Made by a program: the position numbers and the translations under genes
Shown here: one piece after another, positions 24,217 through 32,941 of the stretch
Layout: every line of letters begins with the position of its first letter
Position numbering within the stretch: position 1 is the first letter of the stretch
The notes under the pieces: model-generated
What the model saw: only the letters and a program-made list of their open reading frames with translations
What the model was told of the DNA's origin: nothing
Database searches by the model: none
Assembly: GCF_036226925.1 (NCBI RefSeq)
Contig: NZ_CP109031.1
Location: 1,860,001 to 1,924,000, forward strand
Reading direction: 5' to 3'
DNA: 64,000 nucleotides
Source of the DNA: Streptomyces sp. NBC_00659
GTDB taxonomy: Bacteria; Actinomycetota; Actinomycetes; Streptomycetales; Streptomycetaceae

Positions 24217-25803
24217 ATGAACAGGCCCGACCGTGCGTTCGGCCCATGGCTGGTCTCCCCCTGGCGGCGCGGTGCCGTCGCCGCGATGGCGGGCGCGCTG
24301 CCGATGCTCGCGTTCCCCGCCCCGTCGTGGTGGTGGTTCGCGTACGTGGCTGTGGTGCCCTGGATCCTCCTGGCGCGCTCGGCCCCCACGGGCAGGCGTG
24401 CCGCGTACGACGGCTGGTTCGGCGGGTTCGGTTTCATCCTGGCCGTGCATCATTGGCTGCTGCCGAGCCTGCATGTCTTCACGGTGGTCATAGCGGCGCT
24501 GCTCGGCGCGCTGTGGGCTCCGTGGGGCTGGCTCGTCCGGCGGTTCCTGGCCGGGGTGCCGTCTCCTGGCCGGGTCGGTGCCGCCCTCCTCGTCCTGCCG
24601 TCGGGGTGGCTGATGGTGGAACTCGCCCGCTCCTGGCAAGGTCTGGGCGGTCCCTGGGGTCTGCTCGGATCGAGTCAGTGGCAGGTGGAGCCGGCGCTGC
24701 GGCTGGCCTCGGTCGGCGGGGTGTGGCTGCTCAGCTTCCTGGTCGTGGCGGTCAACGTCGCGGTCGCCGTGCTGGTCTCGGTGCGTGAGTCCCGTATGCC
24801 CGCGGTGGCCGGACTCGTCGCGACGGCCGCCGCGACCTCGGCGGCCTGGGTGTGGTCGCCGCGCCCGGACGTCGACGGCCGGGTGCGGATCGCGGTCGTA
24901 CAACCCGGTGTCGTGGACGGGAGCACGAGCGGCGACAAGCGCTTCGCGCGTGAGGAGGCGCTGACCCGTGAACTCGCGGGCCAGGGCGCGGACCTGGTCG
25001 TCTGGGGCGAGAGCAGTGTCGGCTTCGACCTGGCCGACCGGCCCGATCTGGCGCTCCGCGTCGCGGCGTTGTCCCGCGAGGTCGGCGCCGACATCCTGGT
25101 GAACGTCGACGCGCGCCGCTCCGACCGGCCGGGCATCTACAAGAGCTCGGTCCTGGTGGGGCCGCACGGCGCGACCGGCGACCGCTACGACAAGATGCGG
25201 CTGGTCCCGTTCGGCGAGTACGTGCCCGCGCGTTCCCTGCTCGGCTGGGCCACCTCCGTCGGCAAGGCCGCGGGCGAGGACCGCAGGCGGGGCACCGAAC
25301 AGGTGGTGATGAACGTCGGGCACGGGCTGCGCGTCGGTCCCATGATCTGCTTCGAGTCGGCGTTCCCCGACATGAGCCGCCGCCTCGCCCAGGACGGCGC
25401 CGAGGTACTGGTGGCCCAGTCCTCGACGTCGACGTTCCAGCACAGCTGGGCCCCCGGGCAGCATGCCTCGCTCGCCGCGCTGCGTGCCGCCGAGACCGGC
25501 CGGACCATGGTGCACGCGACGCTCACCGGCGTCTCCGCCGTCTACGGCCCGGACGGCGAACGCATCGGCTCCTGGCTCGGCACGAACACGAGCGGCGCGA
25601 CGGTCTACGACGTGCCGCTGGCCCGGGGCGTGACGCCGTACGTCCGGTTCGGCGACTGGCCGGTGCACGGCGCCCTGCTGGTGATGGCGGCACTGTGCGT
25701 GGCGGAGGGCGCTCGCACGTTCAGACTGCGGCGGCCCGCTCCTGAATCGCTTGTACCACCCGCTCGCACAACTCGTGAGTCGCCAGCGCGTCCCGGGCGC
25801 TGA
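24217..25803 (+). CDS. lnt: Apolipoprotein N-acyltransferase (Lnt)
   Basis: 528 residues. Six to seven N-terminal membrane helices (about 15-230) are followed by a nitrilase domain with the catalytic triad E265 ('VVWGESSVGF'), K326 ('DKMRLVPFGEYVP') and C378 ('GPMICFESAFPD'). Lnt adds the third acyl chain to lipoproteins at the outer face of the membrane; Streptomyces commonly has two Lnt homologues. ATG with GGGAGG six bases upstream. The 3' end overlaps the convergent oxidoreductase gene by 83 bp, adding a Pro/Arg-rich cytoplasmic tail. Confidence 0.92.
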   Translation: MNRPDRAFGPWLVSPWRRGAVAAMAGALPMLAFPAPSWWWFAYVAVVPWILLARSAPTGRRAAYDGWFGGFGFILAVHHWLLPSLHVFTVVIAALLGALWAPWGWLVRRFLAGVPSPGRVGAALLVLPSGWLMVELARSWQGLGGPWGLLGSSQWQVEPALRLASVGGVWLLSFLVVAVNVAVAVLVSVRESRMPAVAGLVATAAATSAAWVWSPRPDVDGRVRIAVVQPGVVDGSTSGDKRFAREEALTRELAGQGADLVVWGESSVGFDLADRPDLALRVAALSREVGADILVNVDARRSDRPGIYKSSVLVGPHGATGDRYDKMRLVPFGEYVPARSLLGWATSVGKAAGEDRRRGTEQVVMNVGHGLRVGPMICFESAFPDMSRRLAQDGAEVLVAQSSTSTFQHSWAPGQHASLAALRAAETGRTMVHATLTGVSAVYGPDGERIGSWLGTNTSGATVYDVPLARGVTPYVRFGDWPVHGALLVMAALCVAEGARTFRLRRPAPESLVPPARTTRESPARPGR

Positions 25804-26632
25804 GCACCTTTCCGGAGCGCACGGCGTCGAGGAACGCGAGGACCGCCTGCTCGATGCCGCGCTGTCGGGCCACCGGCACCCAGTCGCCGCGCCGGCGCAC
25901 GGTCGGCTGTCCCTTGTGGTCGATCACCTCGGCGAGGTTGACCACCTGCCGCTTGGTGTCCTGGCCCGAGACCTCGAGGATCTCCTCGCTCGATCCGCTC
26001 AGCCGGTTCATCACTCCGAGTGCCGTGAAACCGTCCCCGGCGAGCTGGAGCACCACATGGTGCAGCAGCCCGTCCACGGTACGGGCCCGCACCGTCACGT
26101 CGTCGACCGGACCCGGCACCAGGAAGCGCAGGGTGTCGACGACGTGGATGAAGTCGTCGAGGACCATGGTGCGCGGCTCCTCGGGCAGCCCCGTGCGGTT
26201 CTTCTGCATCAGGATCAGCTCGCGGGGGTGTTCGGCGCACTGCGCGTACGCGGGTGCGTGACGCCGGTTGAAACCGACCGCGAGGCTGACGTTCCGCTCC
26301 TCCGCGAGCCGCACGAGCCGCTCCGACTCGCCCAGGTCGTACGCCAGCGGCTTGTCGACGTACGTGGGTACGCCCGCCTCCAGCAGCCGGGTGACGATCT
26401 CCGGGTGGGCGGCGGTGGGCGCGTGCACGAACGCCGCGTCGAGGTCCTGGGCCAGCAGCGTCTCCAGGTCGCCGTGGCGCCGGGCCGGTGGCAGGTGCAG
26501 GCTGTCGGCGACCCGGTCGAGCGTGGCCGGCGTCCGCGTCTGGAGATGCAGTTCGATCTCGGGCCGCACGCCGAGCACCGGCAGATACGCCTTCTGCGCG
26601 ATGTCGCCGAGTCCGATGCAGCCGACCTTCAC
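25721..26632 (-). CDS. Gfo/Idh/MocA-family oxidoreductase
   Basis: 303 residues. The Rossmann start is 'VGCIGLGDIAQKAYLPVLG' (GxGxxA variant), 'PTAAHPEIVTRLLEAGVPTYVDKPLAYDLGESERLVRLAEE' contains the EKP-like 'DKPLA' motif, and 'AVGFNRRHAPAY' the substrate region. NAD(P)-dependent sugar or inositol dehydrogenase of unknown substrate. GTG at 26632 has an AAGGAG ribosome site, so the longer open frame upstream was rejected. Convergent overlap with lnt. Confidence 0.88.
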   Translation of the reverse strand: MKVGCIGLGDIAQKAYLPVLGVRPEIELHLQTRTPATLDRVADSLHLPPARRHGDLETLLAQDLDAAFVHAPTAAHPEIVTRLLEAGVPTYVDKPLAYDLGESERLVRLAEERNVSLAVGFNRRHAPAYAQCAEHPRELILMQKNRTGLPEEPRTMVLDDFIHVVDTLRFLVPGPVDDVTVRARTVDGLLHHVVLQLAGDGFTALGVMNRLSGSSEEILEVSGQDTKRQVVNLAEVIDHKGQPTVRRRGDWVPVARQRGIEQAVLAFLDAVRSGKVLSARDALATHELCERVVQAIQERAAAV

Positions 26633-26798
26633 AGGAGTCTCCTTCAGTCGCCGACGCGGGGTCCGTCGGAAGCATACGGCCGCCGCCTCGGCCCCACGGC
26701 CGGTGTTCGCGCGGAAGGTCCGCGGCACGGGCGCGGATCGTGTTCAGCGTGTCAGCCCGCCGACGTCCGTGCCCGCCGGAGGGGCGGAAGGATCACCC

Positions 26799-27323
26799 GT
26801 GCGGGGCATCCTGCGCCTCTCCGCTCCCTGGAAGCGGTCCGGAACCAGCAGAGTTGGGCGGGTGCATCGAACGACGACTTCCGCAACGCTTCTGGTCGCC
26901 GTGGCAGTCACCGCCCTCACCGGCTGTGTGACCGTCCAGCGGCCGCCCGCCTCCGGACCTCCCGCCGCCCCGGCGGGGCGTACCGCGCCACATCCGGACA
27001 GCAAGGGGGGACCCCGGACCGTGCAGGCTCCGGCTCGGGAGGCGCTGCAGCGCGTCGGCCCCTCTCGGGAACCCTCACCCGACGCGGCGGCCCGGCACCG
27101 GGTGGCTCCTCCGCCCCGGGCGGTGGCACCCCCGGCGCCTCCGCAGCATGTCCGTCCGGTCCCGCGTCCGGAGCCACGGCAGCCCAGGCACCGTACGGCC
27201 GTTCCGCCCGGTGTCCCCGACCTGGGGAAGCATCCGGACGTGTGCGCGCTCGGCAGGAAGTACGGGAATTGGAACGCGGACAGCCCGGAGGCGGTCATCT
27301 GCGCGAAGACGTACGGACGATGA
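26799..27323 (+). CDS. Proline-rich putative lipoprotein
   Basis: About 174 residues. A signal peptide ending in the lipobox 'VTALTGC' predicts a lipid-anchored protein. The mature part is Pro/Ala/Arg-rich ('APPPRAVAPPAPPQHVRPVPRPEPRQPRH') and ends in a short ordered motif with two Cys, 'GKHPDVCALGRKYGNWNADSPEAVICAKTYGR', a C-terminal pattern seen in other small actinobacterial lipoproteins. The GTG at 26799 (GGAAGG upstream) gives a long n-region; GTG at 26862 would give a shorter, more typical signal. It lies downstream of lnt, but on the far side of the convergent oxidoreductase. Confidence 0.68.
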   Translation: MRGILRLSAPWKRSGTSRVGRVHRTTTSATLLVAVAVTALTGCVTVQRPPASGPPAAPAGRTAPHPDSKGGPRTVQAPAREALQRVGPSREPSPDAAARHRVAPPPRAVAPPAPPQHVRPVPRPEPRQPRHRTAVPPGVPDLGKHPDVCALGRKYGNWNADSPEAVICAKTYGR

Positions 27324-27475
27324 CGGCGCCGGCGGCACCGGCCCGGGGAATGCGCCGCACCCCGGGACCCACCGAGGCCGGAACCCGGCACCTGAAGATC
27401 TGAACACCGCGGCACCACGTCCCGTGGACCGGCGCACCGGCGCTCGGTCCCGGGACATGCCGGGCGGGGCGGGTT

Positions 27476-28054
27476 TCAGGGCCGCTGTCTCGGTGGCCCC
27501 AGGGTCTCACCGCCCGGTCCGTCGAAGCGGCCGGATCCGCCGGCCTCCGCCGCGGTGCCGGTGTCGCGAAGCCGCAGCTCCAGGCGGCCGATCGCCGCGC
27601 GTACGCCGTCCCCGTACCGGTCGTCCGCGAGGGCGCCGGCCGCACCGCGGGCCCGGCGCAGATGAGTGCGGGCGGCCTCCGAGCGGCCGAGCTTCGCGTA
27701 GTCGGCCGCGAGGTTCAGATGCAACGAGGGGTAGAACGCGCGCACGGCAAGCGACTGGTGGGGCTCGGCGGCGCTGCCCTCGCTCAGTTCCTCGGCCGCC
27801 GCCAGGGCCCGCAGGTCCCAGGCGAGTTCGTCGGCGGGGTCGTCCTGGGTGTCGGCCATGTAGTGCGCCAGTGTGCAGCGGTGCAGTGCGTCGCCGCCGT
27901 CCCCGATCTCCCCCCACAGATCCAGGAAGCGGCCCCGGGCCTCCTCGCGGTCACCGGCGTGGTGCAGCATGACGGCCTGTCCGATCCGGGTCATCATGGC
28001 GTCCGGCGCCGCCTGCTCCTGCTGCTCCGCCACCGCGTCCTCCAGGCTCGTCAC
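27476..28054 (-). CDS. TPR-like hypothetical protein
   Basis: 192 residues, helical, with tetratricopeptide-like helix pairs ('IGQAVMLHHAGDREEARGRFLDLWGEIGD' and 'LAADYAKLGRSEAARTHLRRARGAAGAL'). The arrangement resembles Streptomyces TPR proteins that act as adaptors. GTG start. It is 103 bp downstream of ung on the same strand. No specific function. Confidence 0.75.
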   Translation of the reverse strand: MTSLEDAVAEQQEQAAPDAMMTRIGQAVMLHHAGDREEARGRFLDLWGEIGDGGDALHRCTLAHYMADTQDDPADELAWDLRALAAAEELSEGSAAEPHQSLAVRAFYPSLHLNLAADYAKLGRSEAARTHLRRARGAAGALADDRYGDGVRAAIGRLELRLRDTGTAAEAGGSGRFDGPGGETLGPPRQRP

Positions 28055-28156
28055 TGTCCCTCACGAAGCTAGCCGCAGCCGGTGACAATCCCGCTCAGGC
28101 GCCCCCGTACGCCGCTGGGCCAGGCCGGTGACGGGTCCTGGCCAGCGGCTCGGCGG

Positions 28157-28840
28157 TCAGCCCAGGTCCGGGATGCTCCAGTCGATCGGCTCATGGCCCT
28201 GGGCGGCCACGGCCTCGTCGATCTGCGTGAAGGGACGCGAGCCGAAGAACTTCTTCGCGGACAGCGGTGAGGGGTGTGCCCCCTTCACCACCACATGCCG
28301 CTCCTCGTCGATCAGCGGGAGTTTCTTCTGCGCGTAGTTGCCCCAGAGGACGAAGACGGCCGGGTCGGGGCGGTCGGCCACCGCGCGGATGACCGCGTCG
28401 GTGAACTTCTCCCAGCCCTTGCCCTTGTGCGAGTTCGCCTCGCCGGAGCGGACCGTCAGCACGGCGTTCAGCAGCAGCACGCCCTGTTCGGCCCACGGCA
28501 TCAGATAGCCGTTGTCCGGGATCGGGGTGCCCAGCTCCTCCTTCATCTCCTTGTAGATGTTCCGCAGCGAGGGCGGGGTCTTGACTCCAGGACGGACGGA
28601 GAAGCACAGGCCGTGCCCCTGGCCCTCGCCGTGGTACGGGTCCTGGCCGAGGATCAGCACCTTCACCCGCTCGTACGGAGTGGCGTCGAGCGCGGCGAAG
28701 ACCTCCTCCCGGGGCGGGTAGACGGGACCCTTCGCGCGCTCCTCCTCGACGAACTCGGTGAGTTCCTTGAAGTAGGGCTGCTGAAGCTCGTCGCCCAGGA
28801 CTCCGCGCCAGGACTCGGGCAACATGGCGATATCGGTCAC
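28157..28840 (-). CDS. ung: Uracil-DNA glycosylase (family 1)
   Basis: 227 residues, standard length. The water-activating loop is 'LILGQDPYHGEGQGHGLCFSV' with D67 as general base, 'PPSLRNIYKE' the DNA-binding Pro-rich loop, and 'GAHPSPLSAKKFFG' the Leu-intercalation loop. Ung removes uracil from DNA to start base-excision repair. Some Streptomyces have two ung copies. Confidence 0.97.
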   Translation of the reverse strand: MTDIAMLPESWRGVLGDELQQPYFKELTEFVEEERAKGPVYPPREEVFAALDATPYERVKVLILGQDPYHGEGQGHGLCFSVRPGVKTPPSLRNIYKEMKEELGTPIPDNGYLMPWAEQGVLLLNAVLTVRSGEANSHKGKGWEKFTDAVIRAVADRPDPAVFVLWGNYAQKKLPLIDEERHVVVKGAHPSPLSAKKFFGSRPFTQIDEAVAAQGHEPIDWSIPDLG

Positions 28841-29015
28841 GTCAACTTCCTTCGATGTGCGGTGACTTCCAGACCACAGAACCTACCGTCGCCCACTGAC
28901 AATCGGTCCCGGGCCCGTGCCGAGGGCGAATGACGGGTACGGTATGCCCCCGCACGCACCGCGGGGGCACGCGGGCGGCCCCTCCGTCGCCCCTGCGTCA
29001 CCCGGTCCCCGGGGG

Positions 29016-29560
29016 CTACCAGCTGGCCTTGCGGTCCAGCTCCCACATCATCATGATCGTCGAGGGGTCCAGGGCCCGCTCTCCGCCCGAGATCCCCTCG
29101 CTCGCGGCCACATACTGCCTGCCCTGCCGCAGGGGCAGCAGCCGGGCGTCGACGACGAGGATCCGCTGGGCCTCCTCGAACTCCTCGACCACCTCCCCGC
29201 GACCGCGCACACGGCGCGACTCCGGCAGCAGGACGTCGGTGATCCGCGGGGCCGGGTAGGGCGTCCCCAGGGCGTTCCGCTCCCCCACGAAGGGCGCGAT
29301 GAAGTTCTCGGCGTCGGGGAAGTCGGGGAACCAGCCGCGCCCGAACACCGGGTACTCGCCGCTGCGGCAGCCCGCTTCGTACGCCTTCCAGGGGCGGCTC
29401 CTGAGCATGACGGTGAACAGTCCGGAGCCGTCGAGCTGGCGCTTGAGCTCGCTGAACTCCGCCTGGAGGACGCCGAGGACGATGTGGTCGCCGTCTGCGA
29501 GGCCGGGCGGCAGACGTTCAAGAGCGTCAACCGGCCGGGCTGATCCGGCCCCGGAGCCCC
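29016..29560 (-). pseudogene. 3' remnant of an ABC-transporter solute-binding protein (family 5)
   Basis: About 165 C-terminal residues of a family-5 peptide/nickel-type binding protein are intact in frame: 'SELKRQLDGSGLFTVMLRSRPW', 'GEYPVFGRGWFPDFPDAENFIAPFVGERNALGTPY', 'RILVVDARLLPLRQGRQYVAASEGISG'. The N-terminal 350 residues, including signal peptide and lipobox, are absent; upstream the sequence becomes the DUF4157 gene a few bases beyond. The truncated end and the neighbouring accessory gene indicate that an insertion or deletion replaced the 5' part. No start codon with a ribosome site is available, so it is scored as a pseudogene. Confidence 0.78.
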
Positions 29561-29566
29561 GGGCCG

Positions 29567-31840
29567 TCAGGCTTTGAGGTGGCGCGAAAGCAGAAAGCCT
29601 ATCTGCCGGGCGAACTGCGGATTGCCCACTGTCGGCGCCTCGATCGCAAGCTGTTGGGCGAACGTCCGGACCGCGGTGGTGTCGATCCGGCCGTTCTGCG
29701 CGCCGGCCTGGACCGCGCCCAGCAGCAGCCTGGCGCCCTGGGAGAAGCCGTTCCCCCAAGCTGCCGCATCCCGACCGTCCGGAACAGGCTGCTCTGCCAT
29801 CGCACGGGTGATTTGCAGCAGTTGAACGAGAGGCCGCAGGAGATCGGCGTTCTGGGTGCTGGCGTGGAAGACCGTCATGGCCTCTTCGTACGCCCCCCGG
29901 ACGACATCCGGATAGGGCTGTGCCTGGGCGGCCCCGGGGGCGGTCGCCTCGATCGGGCCGAAGGGGGCGTGCACACCGTTGCGTGCGTTCACCGCGCCGG
30001 TCAGAGCCTCGTTCGACCACTGGCTCAGCAGACGGACATCCTGACGCAGATTGTCGAAGCTGGTGAGGTTGGGCCCGAAGGTACGCAGCTCCACGGGAAA
30101 GACGGGGACGCCCTGTACAAGGTCCGGGCTGTCCAGTTGTGTCATGCCCCCGAATGCCGCCGGGTCGTCCTGCCGCGCATCCCCACCGGTGAGTGCCGAG
30201 TGGGCGTAGTTCTGGAGGACCTGGGCCTCGTCAGCGGCCACATTGCCCGCCAGGTCCGTGCCCGACGCCCAGGGGTGGACCTGGAGGTACTCCTCGAAGA
30301 AGAGCTCCATGATCTGGCGGGTGTTGGTCGACAGGTAGAGCCTGGCTTCCGCGGAGAGCGTCTGGACAGCGGTGCCCAGGCCGACCCGGGACAGGACGGC
30401 GGTCTTGTTCTTGACCTGACCGGCTCCATGGTCCGCGCGGCGCTTGTCGGTCAGGGCGGCGAGCTGCGTGTACATCAGCGCTCCGAACCCGCGAATCTCC
30501 TCGGTGTCCTGCTGTGCCTGCGGGTGCCACTTCCTGAAGTCCGCGGCCAGTCGGGTGCCGAACTGGATCGACTGAGCGAGATGTTTGTGGGAGTCGTGCC
30601 TGTCCGTCCGGATCTTGCGCCCGCCTCGGGCCTGGTTCTCGGGTTCCGCCTCGTTGAGCGCCTGCGCGAAGAACCCCGCCATTCCATGCAGCGGGACGCC
30701 GACGGTCTGGTGGACGAACAGGCCCTGCCCCTTGCCCGGCTGTCCGTTCCGCTCGTCGTGAGCCTTCTCCGGAGCCACCCGGGCCAACTTGTAACCGGGT
30801 TGCCCGGGCCCGTATCCCTCCTTCTTCGGGAACAGCTTCTGCATCTTCTTCTCGCTGTCCGGGGACTCGCTCTGGGGCTGGTAGAGACGCCGATGCGCCT
30901 CTTCGAGATGGTTCAGCGTCTCCTCGACAGGCGGGAGCCTGTCCGCTTCCCCGGGAAGCACGGCGCTTGGCTTGGACACGAGCTCCGCATTGGAGTACAG
31001 ACCGCCTTCGGGAGACTTGCGCAGGTCCGACACCAGTTTGATGCCCTGCCTCTCGTGCTCCATCATCATCTGCCCGGAGCTGTTCCCATTACGCACGTCC
31101 GACCCGTCGTGGTTCACCACCGGGCGGTCGATTTCGATCTCCAGTCCGATGGCCCGCTGCACAGACGGCGCCTGATCGGCGCCGACGGTCCGGGCCTGAC
31201 CGCCGCCCTGGGGTTCAAGCCCGGCCGGTGATCCCCCGAGCACCCGCCGGGCGTTGCTCTCGGCCTCCCGTTCGAACCGGTCGGAGGGTTCGCTGACCCG
31301 CAGGCCCGATCCGTTGTCCGTGCCGGCGACCGGGCCCTGCCGCTGCTGGATGACGTGGGTCAGCTCGTGCGCGAGGGTGTGCCGGTCACCGCCTCCATCG
31401 CCGATGACCACATGGCTGCCGGAGGTGTACGCCCGGGCACCGATCTCGGCGGCCGAGGCCCGGGCGGCTGTGTCGGTGTGCAGGCGCACGTCGGAGAAGT
31501 CCGCGCCGAGACGTGCCTCCATGTCGGTACGCGTCGAGTCGTCGAGGGGACGCCCGCCGGTGCGCAGCACGTCGTGGACGGCGGAGCGCTGGACCGCAGG
31601 CTGTTCAGCATGCTGGTGGCCGCAGCCCGCGCCGTGCTGATGCTGCTCCTGCGCCCGGGGGTGTCCGGACTGCCGGAGCAACTGGACGACGGCGGCGTTG
31701 CCGACGGTGCGTTGCAGGGCAAGGAAGGACATGGCTCCGCCGCTCGCTGCGGACGGGGCGGCGACCGGAGTGCGGGCGGGTGAGCGGTCGGTGTTCCTCT
31801 CCCGTCCGTCTGCTGCTTTCGCGGTGTCTCGGGCAGGCAT
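29567..31840 (-). CDS. DUF4157 (eCIS core-domain) protein with large novel C-terminus
   Basis: 757 residues. Residues 1-80 are a disordered N-terminus with a His-rich linker ('HQHGAGCGHQHAE'). Residues 83-200 form the DUF4157 domain with HExxH at 158-162 ('LAHELTHVIQQRQG') and the downstream Glu motif 'FEREAESNARRVL', the likely third zinc ligand. DUF4157 is characteristic of proteins exported by or associated with extracellular contractile injection systems and polymorphic toxins. Residues 231-391 contain 'IGLEIEID', 'NAELVSKP' and 'VHQTVGVPLHGM', a pattern reminiscent of GCS/amidoligase-like folds; residues 420-757 are helical and unrecognised. No eCIS sheath or baseplate gene is in the window. 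ATG with AAAGAG upstream. GC is lower than in the neighbours. Confidence 0.8.
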   Translation of the reverse strand: MPARDTAKAADGRERNTDRSPARTPVAAPSAASGGAMSFLALQRTVGNAAVVQLLRQSGHPRAQEQHQHGAGCGHQHAEQPAVQRSAVHDVLRTGGRPLDDSTRTDMEARLGADFSDVRLHTDTAARASAAEIGARAYTSGSHVVIGDGGGDRHTLAHELTHVIQQRQGPVAGTDNGSGLRVSEPSDRFEREAESNARRVLGGSPAGLEPQGGGQARTVGADQAPSVQRAIGLEIEIDRPVVNHDGSDVRNGNSSGQMMMEHERQGIKLVSDLRKSPEGGLYSNAELVSKPSAVLPGEADRLPPVEETLNHLEEAHRRLYQPQSESPDSEKKMQKLFPKKEGYGPGQPGYKLARVAPEKAHDERNGQPGKGQGLFVHQTVGVPLHGMAGFFAQALNEAEPENQARGGRKIRTDRHDSHKHLAQSIQFGTRLAADFRKWHPQAQQDTEEIRGFGALMYTQLAALTDKRRADHGAGQVKNKTAVLSRVGLGTAVQTLSAEARLYLSTNTRQIMELFFEEYLQVHPWASGTDLAGNVAADEAQVLQNYAHSALTGGDARQDDPAAFGGMTQLDSPDLVQGVPVFPVELRTFGPNLTSFDNLRQDVRLLSQWSNEALTGAVNARNGVHAPFGPIEATAPGAAQAQPYPDVVRGAYEEAMTVFHASTQNADLLRPLVQLLQITRAMAEQPVPDGRDAAAWGNGFSQGARLLLGAVQAGAQNGRIDTTAVRTFAQQLAIEAPTVGNPQFARQIGFLLSRHLKA

Positions 31841-32112
31841 GAGCGACTCTTTCGGTAGGCGAAACAGACCCTCCCCTGCATAGACGATCGGCCAGAGGTG
31901 TCACCAGGTTCGGGAGGGCACAGTTGACTGCCTGAAGGGACCGACCCCGTTTGCCCCGCCCGGCTCCTGGCGGCGATCCCGGCCGCCACGAAGGCGCTGC
32001 TGCAGCATGTATGTGACTACGTTGTCAGGATCCCGTGAACGCGCCGGTACTCCGGACACCCGGACTCCGCACCGCTCGACGCGGGCCGAGTGTTTGTCAA
32101 CTTCCAACAAAA
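31841..32112. other. Non-coding stretch upstream of the DUF4157 gene
   Basis: The roughly 320-bp gap between the DUF4157 start and the SDR stop holds no supported gene. It is somewhat less GC-rich than flanking coding DNA and contains no inverted terminal repeats, integrase fragment or tRNA end that would define an insertion boundary. The only clear element is the terminator at 32113-32156. Confidence 0.6.
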
Positions 32113-32156
32113 GGCCGGTCGGACGTTCCCGTCGCGCGGGAAGCGTCCGACCGGCC
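32113..32156 (-). terminator. Rho-independent terminator of the two-SDR operon
   Basis: GGCCGGTCGGACG-x-TTCCC pairs with GGGAA-GCGTCCGACCGGCC around a seven-base loop. On the minus strand it is followed by TTTTGTT, a genuine T tract, 7 bp after the SDR stop codon. Confidence 0.9.
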
Positions 32157-32162
32157 CTCGTG

Positions 32163-32924
32163 TCACTCGACTCCGGCGTTGAGGAACATCCCGCCGTCGA
32201 CCACGAGCGTCTGGCCGGTGACCCAGTCCGACTGCTGCGAAGTGAGGAACGCGGCCGCCCCTCCGATGTCGGAGGGCACGCCGAGCCGGCCGAGCGGGTA
32301 GGCCGCGGCGGCCTCCGCCTCCCGGCCCTCGTAGAGCGCGGCAGCAAACTTCGTCTTCACCACGGCGGGCGCGATCGCGTTGACCCGCACCTTGGGCGCG
32401 AACTCGTGCGCGAGCTGCACCGTCAGGTTGATCATCGCCGCCTTGCTGACGCCGTACGCGCCGATGAAGGGCGAGGGCGCGAGACCGGCGACGGAGGCGA
32501 TGTTGACGATCGCGCCGCCGTTCTCGCTCTGCCAGGCCTTCCAGGTCTGCTGGGCGAAGCCGAGCGCGGAGATGACGTTGGTCTCGAAGACCTTGCGCGC
32601 CACGTTGAGGTCCAGCTCGGCGATCGGCCCGAACACCGGGTTCGTACCGGCGTTGTTGACCAGGAAGTCGACGCGCCCGAAGGCCTCCATGGTGCGCTCC
32701 ACGGCGGCGGCCTGGTGGGCCTCGTCGTGGGCCTTGCCGGCCACACCGATGACGCGGTCGGCGCCGAGCGTCTCGACGGCCTCCTTGAGGGCGTCCTCGT
32801 TGCGGCCGGTGATGCAGACACGGTCGCCGCGGGCGACCAGGGCCTCCGCGACGCCGTAGCCGATGCCGCGGCTCGCGCCCGTGATGAGCGCGACCTTGCC
32901 CGAGAGTTCGGGGAGCGTGGTCAT
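32163..32924 (-). CDS. SDR-family oxidoreductase
   Basis: 253 residues, classical SDR. 'LITGASRGIGYGVAEAL' is the cofactor loop, 'LVNNAGTNP' the NNAG motif, Ser in 'NIASVAGLAPSPFIGAYGVSKAAM' with 'YGVSK' as the catalytic YxxxK, and 'PLGRLGVPSDIGGAAAFLTSQQSDWVTGQTLVVDGG' the C-terminal signature. It follows the fabG-like gene by 17 bp and shares its terminator, so the two form an operon. Substrate unknown, possibly a 3-oxoacyl thioester. Confidence 0.92.
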   Translation of the reverse strand: MTTLPELSGKVALITGASRGIGYGVAEALVARGDRVCITGRNEDALKEAVETLGADRVIGVAGKAHDEAHQAAAVERTMEAFGRVDFLVNNAGTNPVFGPIAELDLNVARKVFETNVISALGFAQQTWKAWQSENGGAIVNIASVAGLAPSPFIGAYGVSKAAMINLTVQLAHEFAPKVRVNAIAPAVVKTKFAAALYEGREAEAAAAYPLGRLGVPSDIGGAAAFLTSQQSDWVTGQTLVVDGGMFLNAGVE

Positions 32925-32941
32925 GTGTGTTTCCCCTGCGT

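Noticed and set aside
29560..32162. Phage or transposon ends around the DUF4157 gene
   Set aside because: No inverted repeats, target duplication, integrase or tRNA attachment site could be found at either side.
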